From Lanius collurio (Eukaryota; Chordata; Aves; Passeriformes; Laniidae): a stretch of 64,000 nucleotides of DNA. The first letter of the stretch is position 1. Every line of letters begins with the position of its first letter. The position numbers and the translations under genes were made by a program. Under the pieces are notes generated by a model. The model was not told the DNA's origin and did not search any database. It saw nothing but the letters and a program-made list of their open reading frames with translations. This document shows, one piece after another, positions 1 through 11,162 of this stretch. The DNA lies in assembly GCA_020086605.1 (NCBI GenBank), contig JACBWW010000016.1, positions 12,244,091 through 12,308,090 of the forward strand, written 5' to 3'.

Positions 1-348
1 TACCCTGAAAACCTTAATTAGCACATTCCCATATCAATCAAAATAATCACTATAAATTATTATTTCAGCATTATGTCCTCAAAGCATAAGATTACTACAG
101 CAGTTTCTCTCAGTCCAAGGACTGCAGCTCACTGTACCACAGAATAGGAGATTTTTGACACAACTGTAGCTGCTATTTGCAGCATATGCTTCAAGCTGAT
201 CAAATGACTGGGCACAGTGAGCCAAGCCAGAAATAAGAGAAATGTGTTTTTAACCACACCAATTCTTCTCAAATACTTACAACAACCAGAAAAATCTACT
301 GTACATGAGGTAATTGCTTCTTTCTAATAATACTGTTTGCTATCTTAG
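1..348 (+). other. UOX: UOX intron, upstream part
   Basis: Non-coding AT-rich sequence before the first UOX exon in the window. It ends in a splice acceptor (TATCTTAG) just before position 349. The exons for roughly the first 80 residues of urate oxidase, including the catalytic Lys and Thr, must lie off the left edge. I see nothing else in it. Confidence 0.6.
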
Positions 349-465
349 ATCCCAAGTTTAGAAGAATTTGCTATAGATATCTGCAATCACTTCATGACAA
401 CATTTTGCCAAGTGGCATACGTCAAAACCTACGTTCAAGAAGTACCATGGCAACGTCTGCACGAG
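349..465 (+). CDS. UOX: UOX exon encoding IPSLEEF...QRLHE
   Basis: 39 codons in phase 0 at both ends, between acceptor TATCTTAG and donor GTATCT. It encodes the helix-strand segment around VKTYVQEVPW, typical of uricase domain 1. It contains two Cys. Confidence 0.9.
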
Positions 466-3400
466 GTATCTAAAACACTAATACATTCCATTTCTTTATC
501 CTGTAGTCATTCCTCACTCTCTTAGCTCCTGTTTTCAAATTAACATAATATTTATGGCACTTTTACTTACATGTCTGCTCTACATTGCAGGATGGCGTTC
601 CCCACATCCACTCATTCATATGTGTTCCTGATGGGATCCGCTTTTGTGAAGCTGAGCAGTGCCGGAATGGTGAGAAAAGAACTGGCAGTGTCCCCTCTAA
701 ATATTTCTGCCAATGAGAGATGAAGATGGCTTTAGAGATGGCCACGGGTGTTACAGGGCTTAGGGCACAGCCAAACTGCTCCAGATGTCTAAACCAAAGA
801 ATATTTTTAAAGTGTAATTTTGACGTTCTTGATCTCTGAGAGGTGGCTGAAGAACTAATGTAGCTCATGTTTGTATGGAAATCCCAAACATGGAATGGTT
901 ACAACAGCACGTCCAGCAGAACTGTTATATCTTGCCACAGGATTTAACAGCCTGCTGAAAGAAAAGAGAAAACCTGTACAAGTCTCCAGCACCTCTTGGC
1001 CTCACCTTTTTAAATGTTTCTAGTAATGTTAACTACTGCTGTACTTTTGGCTGCTTCAATAGTATTGACTGTATATTCTAGAAAAAGTTTAAAAATACAC
1101 CTGAATTTTTTTTTTAAGAAACAAACAAAAAGAGTTTATACTTTCTTGAAAAGCCACTGCTCGAAATGTACATTGAATTAAATTTTTCATCATCATGAAA
1201 ATTTAGCATGAAATTCTGCAATTTCACATTCTAAAAAACCAGAAAGCCTTAATGGCTTACTGAAGAAACCACACTTCCTACTTAGACTTCCCTTCATGTA
1301 GCCCTTTAGTTGTTTCTTTAGAATTCCCTGCCTAGGTGAACAATAACCAAAGTGAAGATTTTCAAATCACTTTTATTTTTCTCCTAAGAGAATGTTCTCT
1401 ATATTTAGCATCCTCCTATGCACCTATCAGCCAGACATGGGAGTTAATTTCTCAGTTAATCCTATCTTTTAACAATTCTCCTATCATGAAAAAAAACCCC
1501 AACCTAGTGAGGTTTAATAGAATTATTTTTTGCCATTATATTAGCAGATAAAAGGATCAGAGTTTTTTGGAAACTCAAAACATCATAAGTAACTTAACAG
1601 AATCAAAATTTGTCAACTGAAGACAGCATGAGCACAAAGCTTCCTGAAAGCACAGCATGAGCTGTTCACCTTGGAAACTCTCCCTGGGTGCCGTATCCTC
1701 TGGAGCGAGTTTCAGGTTGATTGCTGCACAGCCAGCCAGCCTTTCAGTCAATCTTTTGTTGTCAAAGAGCTCTTTCAAACAAGGCTAAGTATTTGAATAT
1801 AAGATAAATATCTCTTAGTTCACTGATAGTATCTGCACTACATTAATACCTGTGTCACTGTCTTATACCCAAGTGATAGATTATTCAAGATCTGTACAAA
1901 CCCCAGAATAAGCTGTCCAAGGTCAGTCTCTTCTTTAGATTTTTTTAAAGCTTTAGTACATAATGGGGGGACATAGGCAAAATGATGGATATACCTCCTT
2001 ATACTCTTTAAAAAACAGTAACAAATGTAAACAAGAAAAGAAATAGATAAGATGCAGTTTCAATAATATCCAGTCACAGAGCAGTTTAAAAACACTCAAA
2101 CCTCTAAATAACCATGCAATTTAGAAATGGCTACCACAGTGGAATTATTTCCAGTATAAATTCCTTCAAAGACATAATTTAAAGGCAAAATTTTTCAGTC
2201 TTCCAAATCCAAGGCAGGATTACTATGCACTTGACATATTCAAGAATTAATTTTAAACTAACTTGTGTGAGCACCAACAGAAGCACAAAATCAGCAGCTT
2301 AGGCTTCAGCCACTGACTATCTGCACAGGCCCTGAATGAGCCTGCATGCCATGAAGTTTCTCTTTTCTGAGTCACCTTTTTTGCAGCTCTGGTCAGTGAA
2401 GTTTTCAGTTACCAGCTTGGTGTGCTCTAAATGACTGACTGCTTGAAATTGTTTAGCTGCTGTTCAAAAGATGTGTCAGAAAAAAAAAGTCCAGGTCACA
2501 ACTTCTTGGTCTTTAGAAGACAATGATCCACCCATGCAGCAGTGATCCTCAACAGCTTGTTTTATAAATAGTGGCTAAGAGCAAAGCCACTGTCAGTTTG
2601 AACCTGTGGGTGGCCTCTCTATCAGTGCCAGTTCCTGCTCATTAGCTGAACTGCAGGGATTTGCAATGGCTTCTGGCTCTCATTCTCAGAGATGCAAAAA
2701 TGCCAGCAGGTTGGGTATCTAAAGCAAATTACTGACCGAGGCTCTGTCTTTATACAGAGAATTTTTACACTTGTCTGTATTCTTGGAAAAGGCACCACAC
2801 CTCTTGCTGTACATCACAGCCTAGTAACATATTTAGTTTCACTTTAGAGCCATTCCTAAACTGACATCAGCGCGAGCCAACCCAACACATGTCCCAGTTA
2901 CAAGCAGGTGAGATAAAAAAGTCTGTCCTCAGTTCTCCTTAACTGCAGATCACTCGATGGGATTGTTTTCTAGACTGAGCTCTGACTTCAGTAGTTTCTG
3001 TCTTGTTTCTTACCTTTCTGCCAATATCAGTGTGCAGAAAGTTACTGTCTGCTTTCTGGCTCTGGAGCTGTCAATGCAAGTATGCACCCAAAGGTTTCTT
3101 TTCTTTGTGTGAAAAGAAGCTCGTATTTTCTTGTAATTTTCAATCACAGGTCCTCTGATAGTCTTTGCTGGAATTAAGGACCTGAAACTTATGAAGACAA
3201 CGCAGTCTGGATTTGAAGGCTTCTATAAGAATGAACACACCACACTGCCTGAAAGGCATGACAGGATTCTATGTGGAGAGCTCTTCTGCAAATGGTCATA
3301 TGGTGAATGCAAGGATTTTGACTTCAACTGCATATGGTATATGTTATATCAAGTAATATTAATTTCCTCATCTATACTCACAAAGTCCCTCTACACAGTA

Positions 3401-5265
3401 CAGAACATCTAAGAGCCAGATCTGCAGCTGCTGTGCACCAGCCGCTCACAGGTCTCAGTGGCAGAACTAAGCTCTTGTTCCGAGGGGTGAGGGGCATGTC
3501 TTAGGGGTACTCCTCTCTTTAAGGGTACATCAGTGGACAAGATTCAAAAGAACAGTTCAGTGTTCAGTATAGAACTCTTTAGGAGAATAAAATAACTATT
3601 TTGTTAAATACTTTTAGCAAAACCTATTTATGAATTATATATCTGGTGGGAGGGGGAAGAGGAAACAGAATTTCGGTGACAGGATAAATTGTTCTTTCAC
3701 AAAATCCCATAGGCTATATATTTGTTAGAAAAGACATGCAAAATACAAACAAAAACCATCCCACAGTAGAGCATTATGGATCTAATCAGAGACAGCTGAT
3801 ACAAGGCTTTGCAAGAATCTGTGTTACCTCTAGGAAGAAAATCCGTGAATGTATCCTTGAAGCCTTTGCCGGACCACCTGACTGTGGGGAATATTCACCC
3901 TCTTACCAGAAAACAGTCAACTCTATCCAGATGCTTGTCCTTTCCAGAGTGTCACAGGTATCTTCTTTCCTCCTAATGTTGTTTTACCTCAATTTAGTAA
4001 CAATAGTGAATGTTAATTGCACCACTGGAAAGACCATCATTATTTCCTCTGTCAGTTCTAAGTAAGACTGGAAACTCCCCAACATCACTCAGTGCTTGGC
4101 AGCACTTGAATAAAGTGAAAGGTGTGCTACATGAGTTCACCTGATTGCATTTGATCACCTGTATGAATGGCATTGTTCTTTTTTACATCGAGTGAAAAGC
4201 CTGCCGGCTGTTGGCTGAAAAGGTGCCCTAATTCATTGTCTCATCCATTTTCATGGTTTCAGGTACAGATCATAGAAGTCGTCTTGAACAACACTTTTTA
4301 TAATGTTGTAGACATGAAGAATCTAGGCTTGACCAATGACAAAGAAGTAAGTAAATCCTTCAAAGACAACTTGACTGCCCTCTTTAAAAATACTCAGCCT
4401 TAAAGCATAGCAGCAGTTCTACATAAAACAGAGTTAAGTGAGCAAACTTTCTCTCTCAGTCCCAGTAAAAGCTCCTCATTACCTTTAAAAAAGACTTACA
4501 CTGATTACAACAGGAGGATAAATAATTGTCTGCTTGTGTTATTGATAAAAGCTAAAGGTGCAAGCAGAATACTCTGGACATCAATGGGATCTGTAACAGA
4601 GACTGTCTCGGAAAAATTATTGCTGTTTTCTCTGCTGAATTTGACTGTCCATTATAATGTAAACCTGTGCATTTACCCTAGCAGAATGCACTGTGGCATC
4701 CCAACTGTGGTCCAACAGTGGATGAGGTACAAGCCTGGGATCAGGCAGAGAGCAAGTGGTAGGGGATGAGATGTACTTGCTTGTCCCTCCACAGCTGCTC
4801 TAGCTGCCAGGTACATCCAGCTGAGAGTCTGCTACATTATCCTCACATGAAAGAGAGAAATGGGGTTATTCCTTTTGGCATCAATGGTCTATAGTCTGTT
4901 TATGCTCTAGTCTCCCTCTGAAGTCTTGTGATTCTGCTCCCATGCTCTCCTGTTCTTGCCCTCCTTCAGGTGTACATTAGAGATCCACTTTTACTTGTGA
5001 TAATGTATCTTCCACTGATATTCATAAGAGAAAGAAAGGGCCTGGGCCTTTATAAGGAGGTGAATAGTCACAATTTTGGCTGGCACATCCCTGTCTCAAA
5101 CATAACCTTTGTGCTCATCCCCCTCAGGTTTTGGTTCCAGTGGAAGCTCCTTATGGCTCCTGTGCTTGCACACTTGGCCGGAAGAAGTTTTTTGAAGTAC
5201 AAGGCCATATGCTGAGAGATGAGAGGAAATGTCAGTTTGGACTGGCAGCTGCCCAGGGAAACTAA
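349..5265 (+). CDS. UOX: Urate oxidase (uricase), cysteine-rich avian form, 3' part of gene, six exons
   Basis: Urate oxidase oxidises urate to 5-hydroxyisourate and H2O2, normally as a peroxisomal homotetramer. Six exons (349-465, 591-669, 3150-3336, 3834-3957, 4263-4346, 5128-5265) splice in frame to 729 nt, giving 242 residues plus TAA. Family landmarks in order: VPWQRL, HIHSF, KTTQSGFEGF, TTLPERHDRIL, AFAGP, GEYSPSYQKT, DMKNLGL, APYG. The substrate Arg (DRIL), Gln (YQKT) and Asn (LNN) are present. Three things are odd. The catalytic His of the LPN-x-H-Y motif is Phe. The Val before the substrate Gln is Tyr. The C-terminus runs about 20 residues past the usual peroxisomal SRL end and finishes AAAQGN. 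Fourteen residues are Cys. No stop or frameshift is seen, so this is not a simple pseudogene. To my knowledge birds retain a cysteine-rich urate oxidase of very low activity expressed in skin, and this fits. Synteny with SAMD13 and PRKACB supports the call. Confidence 0.93.
591..669 (+). CDS. UOX: UOX exon encoding DGVPHIHSF...EQCRN
   Basis: 79 nt after acceptor TACATTGCAG, ending at donor GTGAGA with one base of a split Gly codon. It carries the uricase signature H-x-H-x-F (HIHSF) and three Cys. The intron before it is only 125 bp; the intron after it is about 2.5 kb (670-3149) and holds nothing I recognise. Confidence 0.9.
3150..3336 (+). CDS. UOX: UOX exon with substrate-binding Phe and Arg
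   Basis: 187 nt after acceptor AATCACAG, completing a split Gly codon and ending two bases into a Trp codon at donor GTATAT. It carries KTTQSGFEGF and TTLPERHDRIL, the highly conserved region that supplies the Phe that stacks on urate and the Arg that binds it. Four Cys lie in its last third (ILC, LFC, GEC, NC), more than in mammalian uricases. Confidence 0.93.
3834..3957 (+). CDS. UOX: UOX exon with SPSYQKT urate-binding loop
   Basis: 124 nt after acceptor ACCTCTAG, finishing the split Trp codon and ending in phase 0 at donor GTATCT. It encodes FAGPPDCGEYSPSYQKT and the LSRV helix. The urate-binding Gln is kept, but the preceding Val of the usual SVQ is Tyr here. Confidence 0.92.
4263..4346 (+). 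CDS. UOX: UOX exon with altered catalytic motif (His to Phe)
   Basis: 28 codons between acceptor TGGTTTCAG and the consensus donor GTAAGT. Functional uricases read L-P-N-x-H-Y here; this exon reads L-N-N-T-F-Y with no gap over the surrounding 19 residues up to DMKNLGL. The substrate Asn is retained but the catalytic His is Phe. Confidence 0.9.
5128..5265 (+). CDS. UOX: UOX terminal exon with extended C-terminus lacking peroxisomal signal
   Basis: 45 codons plus TAA after acceptor CCCCTCAG. It begins VLVPVEAPYG, matching the family's VLLPLxNPYG, then diverges into a Cys- and Lys-rich tail (GSCACTLGRKK) and ends AAAQGN. Standard vertebrate uricases stop about 20 residues earlier with the SRL peroxisome signal. 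The tail is in frame and adds three Cys. Confidence 0.88.
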   Translation, partial: VLVPVEAPYGSCACTLGRKKFFEVQGHMLRDERKCQFGLAAAQGN

Positions 5266-8200
5266 ACCTCTTGGCTATACTCAACCTTCCTGATAAACTT
5301 AATAGCATGGCTTTCTTATCAATGTTTACTCCTTATTGGCCTCTTCCATTGCTGACTACTTTTCCCTCTATGAACTCCTGAACATGAGATTTATGAAGGA
5401 CTCTCAGGAATTCAGAAATCAAAGTCTGTCCCTGAATTCCAGTGTGATTTGTATACTGAAATGCCCTAAGATCTTTGGAAAATCCCAGCTGGAAATATTA
5501 TAGTAAATTAATTTTTAAATAGCTATTCACAGACCTTTTAACAAAACAATTCATTTGATGTCTGTAACATGTTTTTGACATGCAAAATCAGGAATATTCT
5601 CTTTATTAATATTTCTTCAGTAAAATGAATATACAGGCATGAGAGCCACTGTTTCATTGCCATAGCCTGTCACAACCCCTTGATGCTACACTGATCTACA
5701 GAGCTGAGGTTCTGACCCAGCGACTGAACAGGGAATCAGTCAGAATCAAGATTTCTTTGCACCAGAAATGAGAAACAGAAAGGAAAAAAAAAAGCATCTC
5801 TCATATCTCCTTTGTGGTGTGAATAGTTACAGCTGTTGACTATTTTCTCTGCATGAATTCTTACTGCATGACTGCTGCTGCTACTCATCAGACTGTAGTT
5901 ACTATAGTACTTTTACATTAATCACTGAGGTGATTTGAGGGTTTGGGCTATCTCTGTAGGTTTAATTAAATAGTTTTCTTTAGTCTAATAATCTTATCAT
6001 GACTTCTGAGCAGGCAGGAGTCAACCTATGTAGCCCTATTACATTTGGGAGGGGTAGGGACAAAACTAGACAGACAGATAATGCATATTTTACTTTAGTT
6101 ACCCCAGGTGATAGCTTTGAACATAGAGATAAAACAATACAGTCAACGATTCTCATCTCACAGACTGTGGCTACCACATTTGCAACAGGAATTCTGCTCA
6201 GCTTCCAATAGCTTTTAACCCTTGCTCTCATTTTCTCCAAGTGTCATTTTCACAGACTCCATGTCACAGACTACAGATCCAAAGGGAAGTACCCAAAGGA
6301 ACTTCTAAAAACTACAATTCAGTTGCCTTTGTGCCTCCTGAGTTTGGCAGACTTGCACCATTGCTTTGGGTACAATCATTAAATTCATAGGTACCAAAAA
6401 TAGGAGAGGTGTCCTGCTCTGTGTGACATTTTGAGGTGCTTTGTAGGATAGAAACTCGCCTTGATGAGTAGGGCATAATAGATGCAAGGGAAGAACTGTC
6501 CACCAGCCTGAGCTATCTCCTGAACAACAGGAAAAATGACACTACAGAGTGAAGCTGTCCCAGATGCGATGTTCACTGGCCACCAGCCAATTCTGAAAGC
6601 TTTATTTACAACACTTGTAGCTTTTCCTGGGGACATTCTCGCTTACCTTCTTAGACTGTGTTGTATTGTACTTGCAGGCTTATGTCTTGCTACTTCTGTC
6701 ACTTCTAGGCGCTTTTAATTTATTAATGTATCTTTTAAAGGCAAATAAAGAGCAACATCAAAAAACAAACTAGTTTTTGACTATTTACTACTTATATATA
6801 AATGTGAACATTGTAAGTAAAAGAACTACTTTAATTCTTCCAATTTCACCTAAAAAGTGAACAATCTTCTTCTAAATGGCAGTTCACTAACAATAGATGA
6901 AAAGGAATCTTACTAAACATGACAGCATTTACCTCTCTTCAAACCAAGGCAGATCTGCACAACCATCTTCCTTTCTACCTTATAAGAAATGTATTGCATT
7001 GGGCACAAGGTTTCTTTCATTACTCTTTGTGCTTCATTGGTGGCCCTGCAAGGTAGTGGTGGACTAATCTCCATGGCAGAATGAGGACACAAAGCAGCCA
7101 GCAGTTGTTTACTGAGCCTTTCCTGTGGCAACAAGCACACACGTACACTTGAACAGTGTGGTTTCTATAAACCTCCACAGACATGCAGACATTCACGAAA
7201 TCTTTAGAGCATCTCAGTGCAGCTCCATCCAGCACTGCAAACCTGAGTCACTTACGTGGGCAGATTACTTCTAAAGAAAGCACTTAGGCAATCGGAAGCA
7301 GCCCAAATTTCCCACATGGCAACTAGATTAGGATAACTGTGGCATAAATCATTCTTGAAAATGTGAGTTAGCCAGACTCACTTGGGCCTGAAATCTGACC
7401 AAATTCCCATTGGCTTCATTAGATTCAGTCTCCACAGTGGACTTGCATAAATTTCACTGAGACAGATGTTTTTTTCAGCTCCTGTCCTAAGGAGCTATTC
7501 AAGTTGCTTGCTTTGTTTTACTCAGAAGCAGCTGTGATGCTTTGCTGACGAAATCACACTTGATGAAAATGAGCAGCAGCTAGCAGATTGTAAAATTGCT
7601 GTTTAAAATACAACTTCTTGCTGATAACATGAACCTTGCTGTTCCTGGGCTACATCCCAGGATTTCATAGGGGCTGAAGCCTCCTACCAAGAAACAGGGT
7701 ATTTCAAGTGCACAAACATATTATCTTTTTAGTCTTTGATTCTTTCTCATCCTGTTTCTGTTCAATTCTAATAACTTCCCAGGACAGTCCAACACATCCC
7801 TCCTCAGCTGCTCATCATGCTCCACACACCACCAATGTCACACAGATAAAATGCAGCAGCTAAACCCATCAGTCAGTACCTAAAACAGAGAGCAAATGTC
7901 AGTGTCAAGGTGAGCGCAAGTGATCTGTCTTCCCTGACTGTATTATTCTACATATATTGCTACCTACTTTCCAATATACATTTAAAACTGTTTCTGACTA
8001 AAAACCTCAAAATAAATACTTCTGAATTTAGAATTCCACTATTTTTATGCACACAACAGCCTAACACATTCCTCCTAGAAAGTGCACAGATATATCTAGA
8101 ATGGAAACCTATTAAATTGGATCAAAAATGTCAACTCACAACTCAGCTATAATATAAATTGTTTTCTGAGAGCCTCACCCTTCATAGCAGACTGAGAAAG

Positions 8201-10424
8201 ATACACACATGTACCTATGTGCATGCATGCACGTATGTGTATAAAATACGTGTACAAATGACAGGTATTAGATCAGCTGATGTATGACTAATTATGGCAA
8301 TCAAATCAGAAAAAAACATCTGGACTTAGTTGTTGCTAAAACAAAATCCAACTCAAACAATACTAGAGGGACTCAAAATTAGATAACTAAGGGGGTAGAG
8401 ATACCTTTGATACAGAGGGAAACACAAACCAGAGTGCCTGAGTACTGTGGAGGGCTTCTGCCACTTCTCAAGTTTGGCATTAGGAATGAATTCCTACATT
8501 ACAGCTGACTGAAAAAGACAAGAGTTCAAGTTTTAATGGCCTCATACTCCTGCAACATTTTAAAATGCTCTAGACATACATATTTCCAGGTAAGAAAGCC
8601 CAGGTAAACTGGCATGTGTTATTTATGCAGAAGGGAGAAGGGAATTTGAAGAGTGTCCTTGTGAAACAGGGTTGCTACACCCAGGCACACACCCATTTCA
8701 ACGCTTCTCTCCCACAGTTGAGCCACCAGCTTGTGAACAAACTCAGCCACAAGTTCCTTACTTTTTACTTCCTTCCTCCTTCCACCAGGACAAGACAAAG
8801 CAATGTTACTCTTGAATCCAAGAGATCAGTGCAAATGATGAGCCTTCCCTCCCTTTTCTGATACAATTCAGAGGCATCTGCTAAAATCAGAGGCATCCTC
8901 AATATAGTAAGTACCAAAGAGTGTTTATAGAGGGGCAGCTGGATTATAGCAATAATCCAGAAAAGGGAAGAGAACATCCTGAGACGAATGCAAGTCTGCC
9001 AATGCCAAGACATTTGCTGCTGCCTTATCAGCAGATCAGCTGATGATACAGCAGTTGTAACTGCTGACTGCTCCTTTAGCAAGGATGCTCACGAGTGCAG
9101 CATATAAATACAAGTGGTCTCCAGTATGCACCAGCAGCCTTCAGCAGCAATGAAACTCTCACATGGAGACCAAGAACCACTTACAGTCTTCAAGGTGCTC
9201 TCCTTGGGCTCTCCACGTGCCTGAGGTTACAGCTGAATTCCCCAAATTTATGGCAACTACTAACCAGTGTTATTCTGGGAACGGAATACACATTGAAGAA
9301 TCAAATGTGGGGCTAAGCAGAAAATAATTTAATAACCTTGTTGCATTCTCATATTAAAAAGGAGACAGACTTTCCCAACAGGAATGAAAGCTACTTATTA
9401 AATGTCTTCCCATTCTTCCAATGGAGACTGCCCCTGCCAGTGTGCTAATGACGGCCACTGTCCTCAGCGCTCCCCCTGGGGAAACTGCTGTCCAAACTGA
9501 GCAACACAGAGGTGAAGGTGCATAGAGACCTTCCATGCGATGGAATGGAACATGGATGAAATCTCTTGGATGACATCTCCAAGTCCTCTCATTTGATGAA
9601 GGAGAAGCCAATCCATTGCCTGTGGTGAAGGACAGAGTAGAGCAGACCCTCCTCTGCAGTGCTCCATTCATTCTGCTCCTTATGAGCCAGTGATTCTTAC
9701 ACCATCCACATGTACATTTACAGTCATTTAATTTCCCACATGACTTCTGGGCCAAAAGGCATTCCTAGAAGAGAAGGAACTGCTGTTGTGACTTGGAAGT
9801 AAAGAACCGGAATGAAGATAAAGTAAGGTAGTATTTTTCTGGTCCTACTCAGACTCAGCCTTCAAATTGCATACAATATTGCCATTAAAAAAAAAATGAG
9901 AAATAAATTTGCAGCTTCTCCCAGACTCACAGAAAATAAGATCCTCTGATTTTAAAATAACTGTCACTGTTACTTAAGTGTGACAGTGGAAAGAGAAGTT
10001 TTGAAGACAAAAGATCAATTCAATGCTAATTTTTTAAAAAGAGAAAGAGTGAAAGGATTTGATAGAATTTGAACATGTTGGAAAAAGCAGGTAAAATAAG
10101 GAAGAGTTAATTTGGCAATTAAACCCTGACAGTGACAGCCTAATGAGACGTTTTGCCAGGGCCATTTCTAACCAGGAGTGATGTATGGTGGGCTACTCCC
10201 TTTGTTACAGCTGACGAATCTCGTGTCTTATAATTCTATGGGCAAAGAATCTTCTACAAACTGATCAAGTGCAGCACATTAGAACAAACTGAGAACAGTA
10301 ACATGCAGGGATGGGAGATGGCAGCAAGTAGTCAGAACAATTTTTCTTAGGCTGAGAAAGTGATCTTGGTGGACAGGTACAGCCACAGATCCCATACTTT
10401 GCTGACAGTTGCCTTACATGTGCT
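5266..10424. other. UOX 3' flank and UOX-SAMD13 intergenic region
   Basis: AT-rich sequence between the convergent UOX and SAMD13 genes. The UOX 3' UTR must begin here. An AATAAA at 6744-6749 is a possible but distant poly(A) signal, and none is obvious close to the stop. Several ORFs under 135 codons occur on both strands without family resemblance, such as a minus-strand one at 9354-9755. Around 8200-8250 there is a short alternating purine/pyrimidine tract (CATGCATGCACGTATGTG). Confidence 0.5.
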
Positions 10425-11156
10425 TTAAATGTGGCACTTGGCTCTGTTTGGATGCAAAGAGAAAATGCCATGTTGTGCATCCACAGCTTGAGAGGAGAGT
10501 GCCCAGCTGATGAACAATTCCAATATATATTTCACACTCATCATACCAGAATAGACATACTGCGATACTTTCAAATAATTTAAAAAGTGTATGAAAGATT
10601 CTAATAGATATGCACTACTGATACTAGGAGAGAGGAAGGACAGGGAAGAGGAAGACTTTGGCTGCAGCATGATTGTTTTTGTGCTGACCGACAGCAGGGC
10701 AGGGGAGCTCAGTGCTGCTTTACTCCTTAAAGCTGCCTCGAGGAGAAGAAGGGCACTCTCTAAACTGTGGTTCAGTGTGAAAGCCAAGACCATCATCACA
10801 CTCACCCCTGCAGCAGCTGAGCAGTCAGATGCTGGCAGCTTAACCATCACCCAGAGCATAGGCAGGGCTTTTAAGGAAGAGGGACTCTCCCAGCTGCAGG
10901 CACATAAACGGGCATGACTTAAATTGGATTCCTGCATAGCTCTGCGATTCGGAGCTGCAGTACTGACATTGTATCCAGCAATGCCTATCAGTTGCTTCCT
11001 CATCTCAACAGCAGCTGTGTTTTCTGCAAGAGGAATGGTAGCTAAAAATAATCTGGCTTTGACTTCCTCTTTTAAACCCTCCAGTCTCTTAAAAAGATTT
11101 TTTTGTTCTCCCAGAAACAGCAAGGAGAATGTAAGAGACAAAACCAGAATGGTCAA
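10425..11156 (-). other. Unassigned long ORF with N-terminal hydrophobic helix (possible exon)
   Basis: A stop-free minus-strand frame of about 245 codons, long for this AT-rich DNA. A good splice acceptor (TTCTCTTTGTGCAG) ends at 11157, so residue 1 may follow it. The first 17 residues after it are hydrophobic (LTILVLSLTFSLLFLG), then a charged, heptad-like stretch (KNLFKRLEGLKEEVKARL). The rest is Ser/Leu-rich and less convincing. I do not recognise the family. A shorter overlapping ORF is open on the opposite strand, which fits compositional bias equally well. It could be a real exon of an unknown membrane protein, a decayed gene, or chance. Confidence 0.2.
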
Positions 11157-11162
11157 CTGCAC

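Noticed and set aside
349..5265. UOX as a simple pseudogene
   Set aside because: All six exons splice in frame with consensus dinucleotides and no stop; changed active site alone does not make it a pseudogene.
9354..9755. 133-codon minus-strand ORF between UOX and SAMD13
   Set aside because: Initially Cys-rich and protein-like, but a second ORF overlaps it on the same strand, and there is no recognisable family or splice signal.
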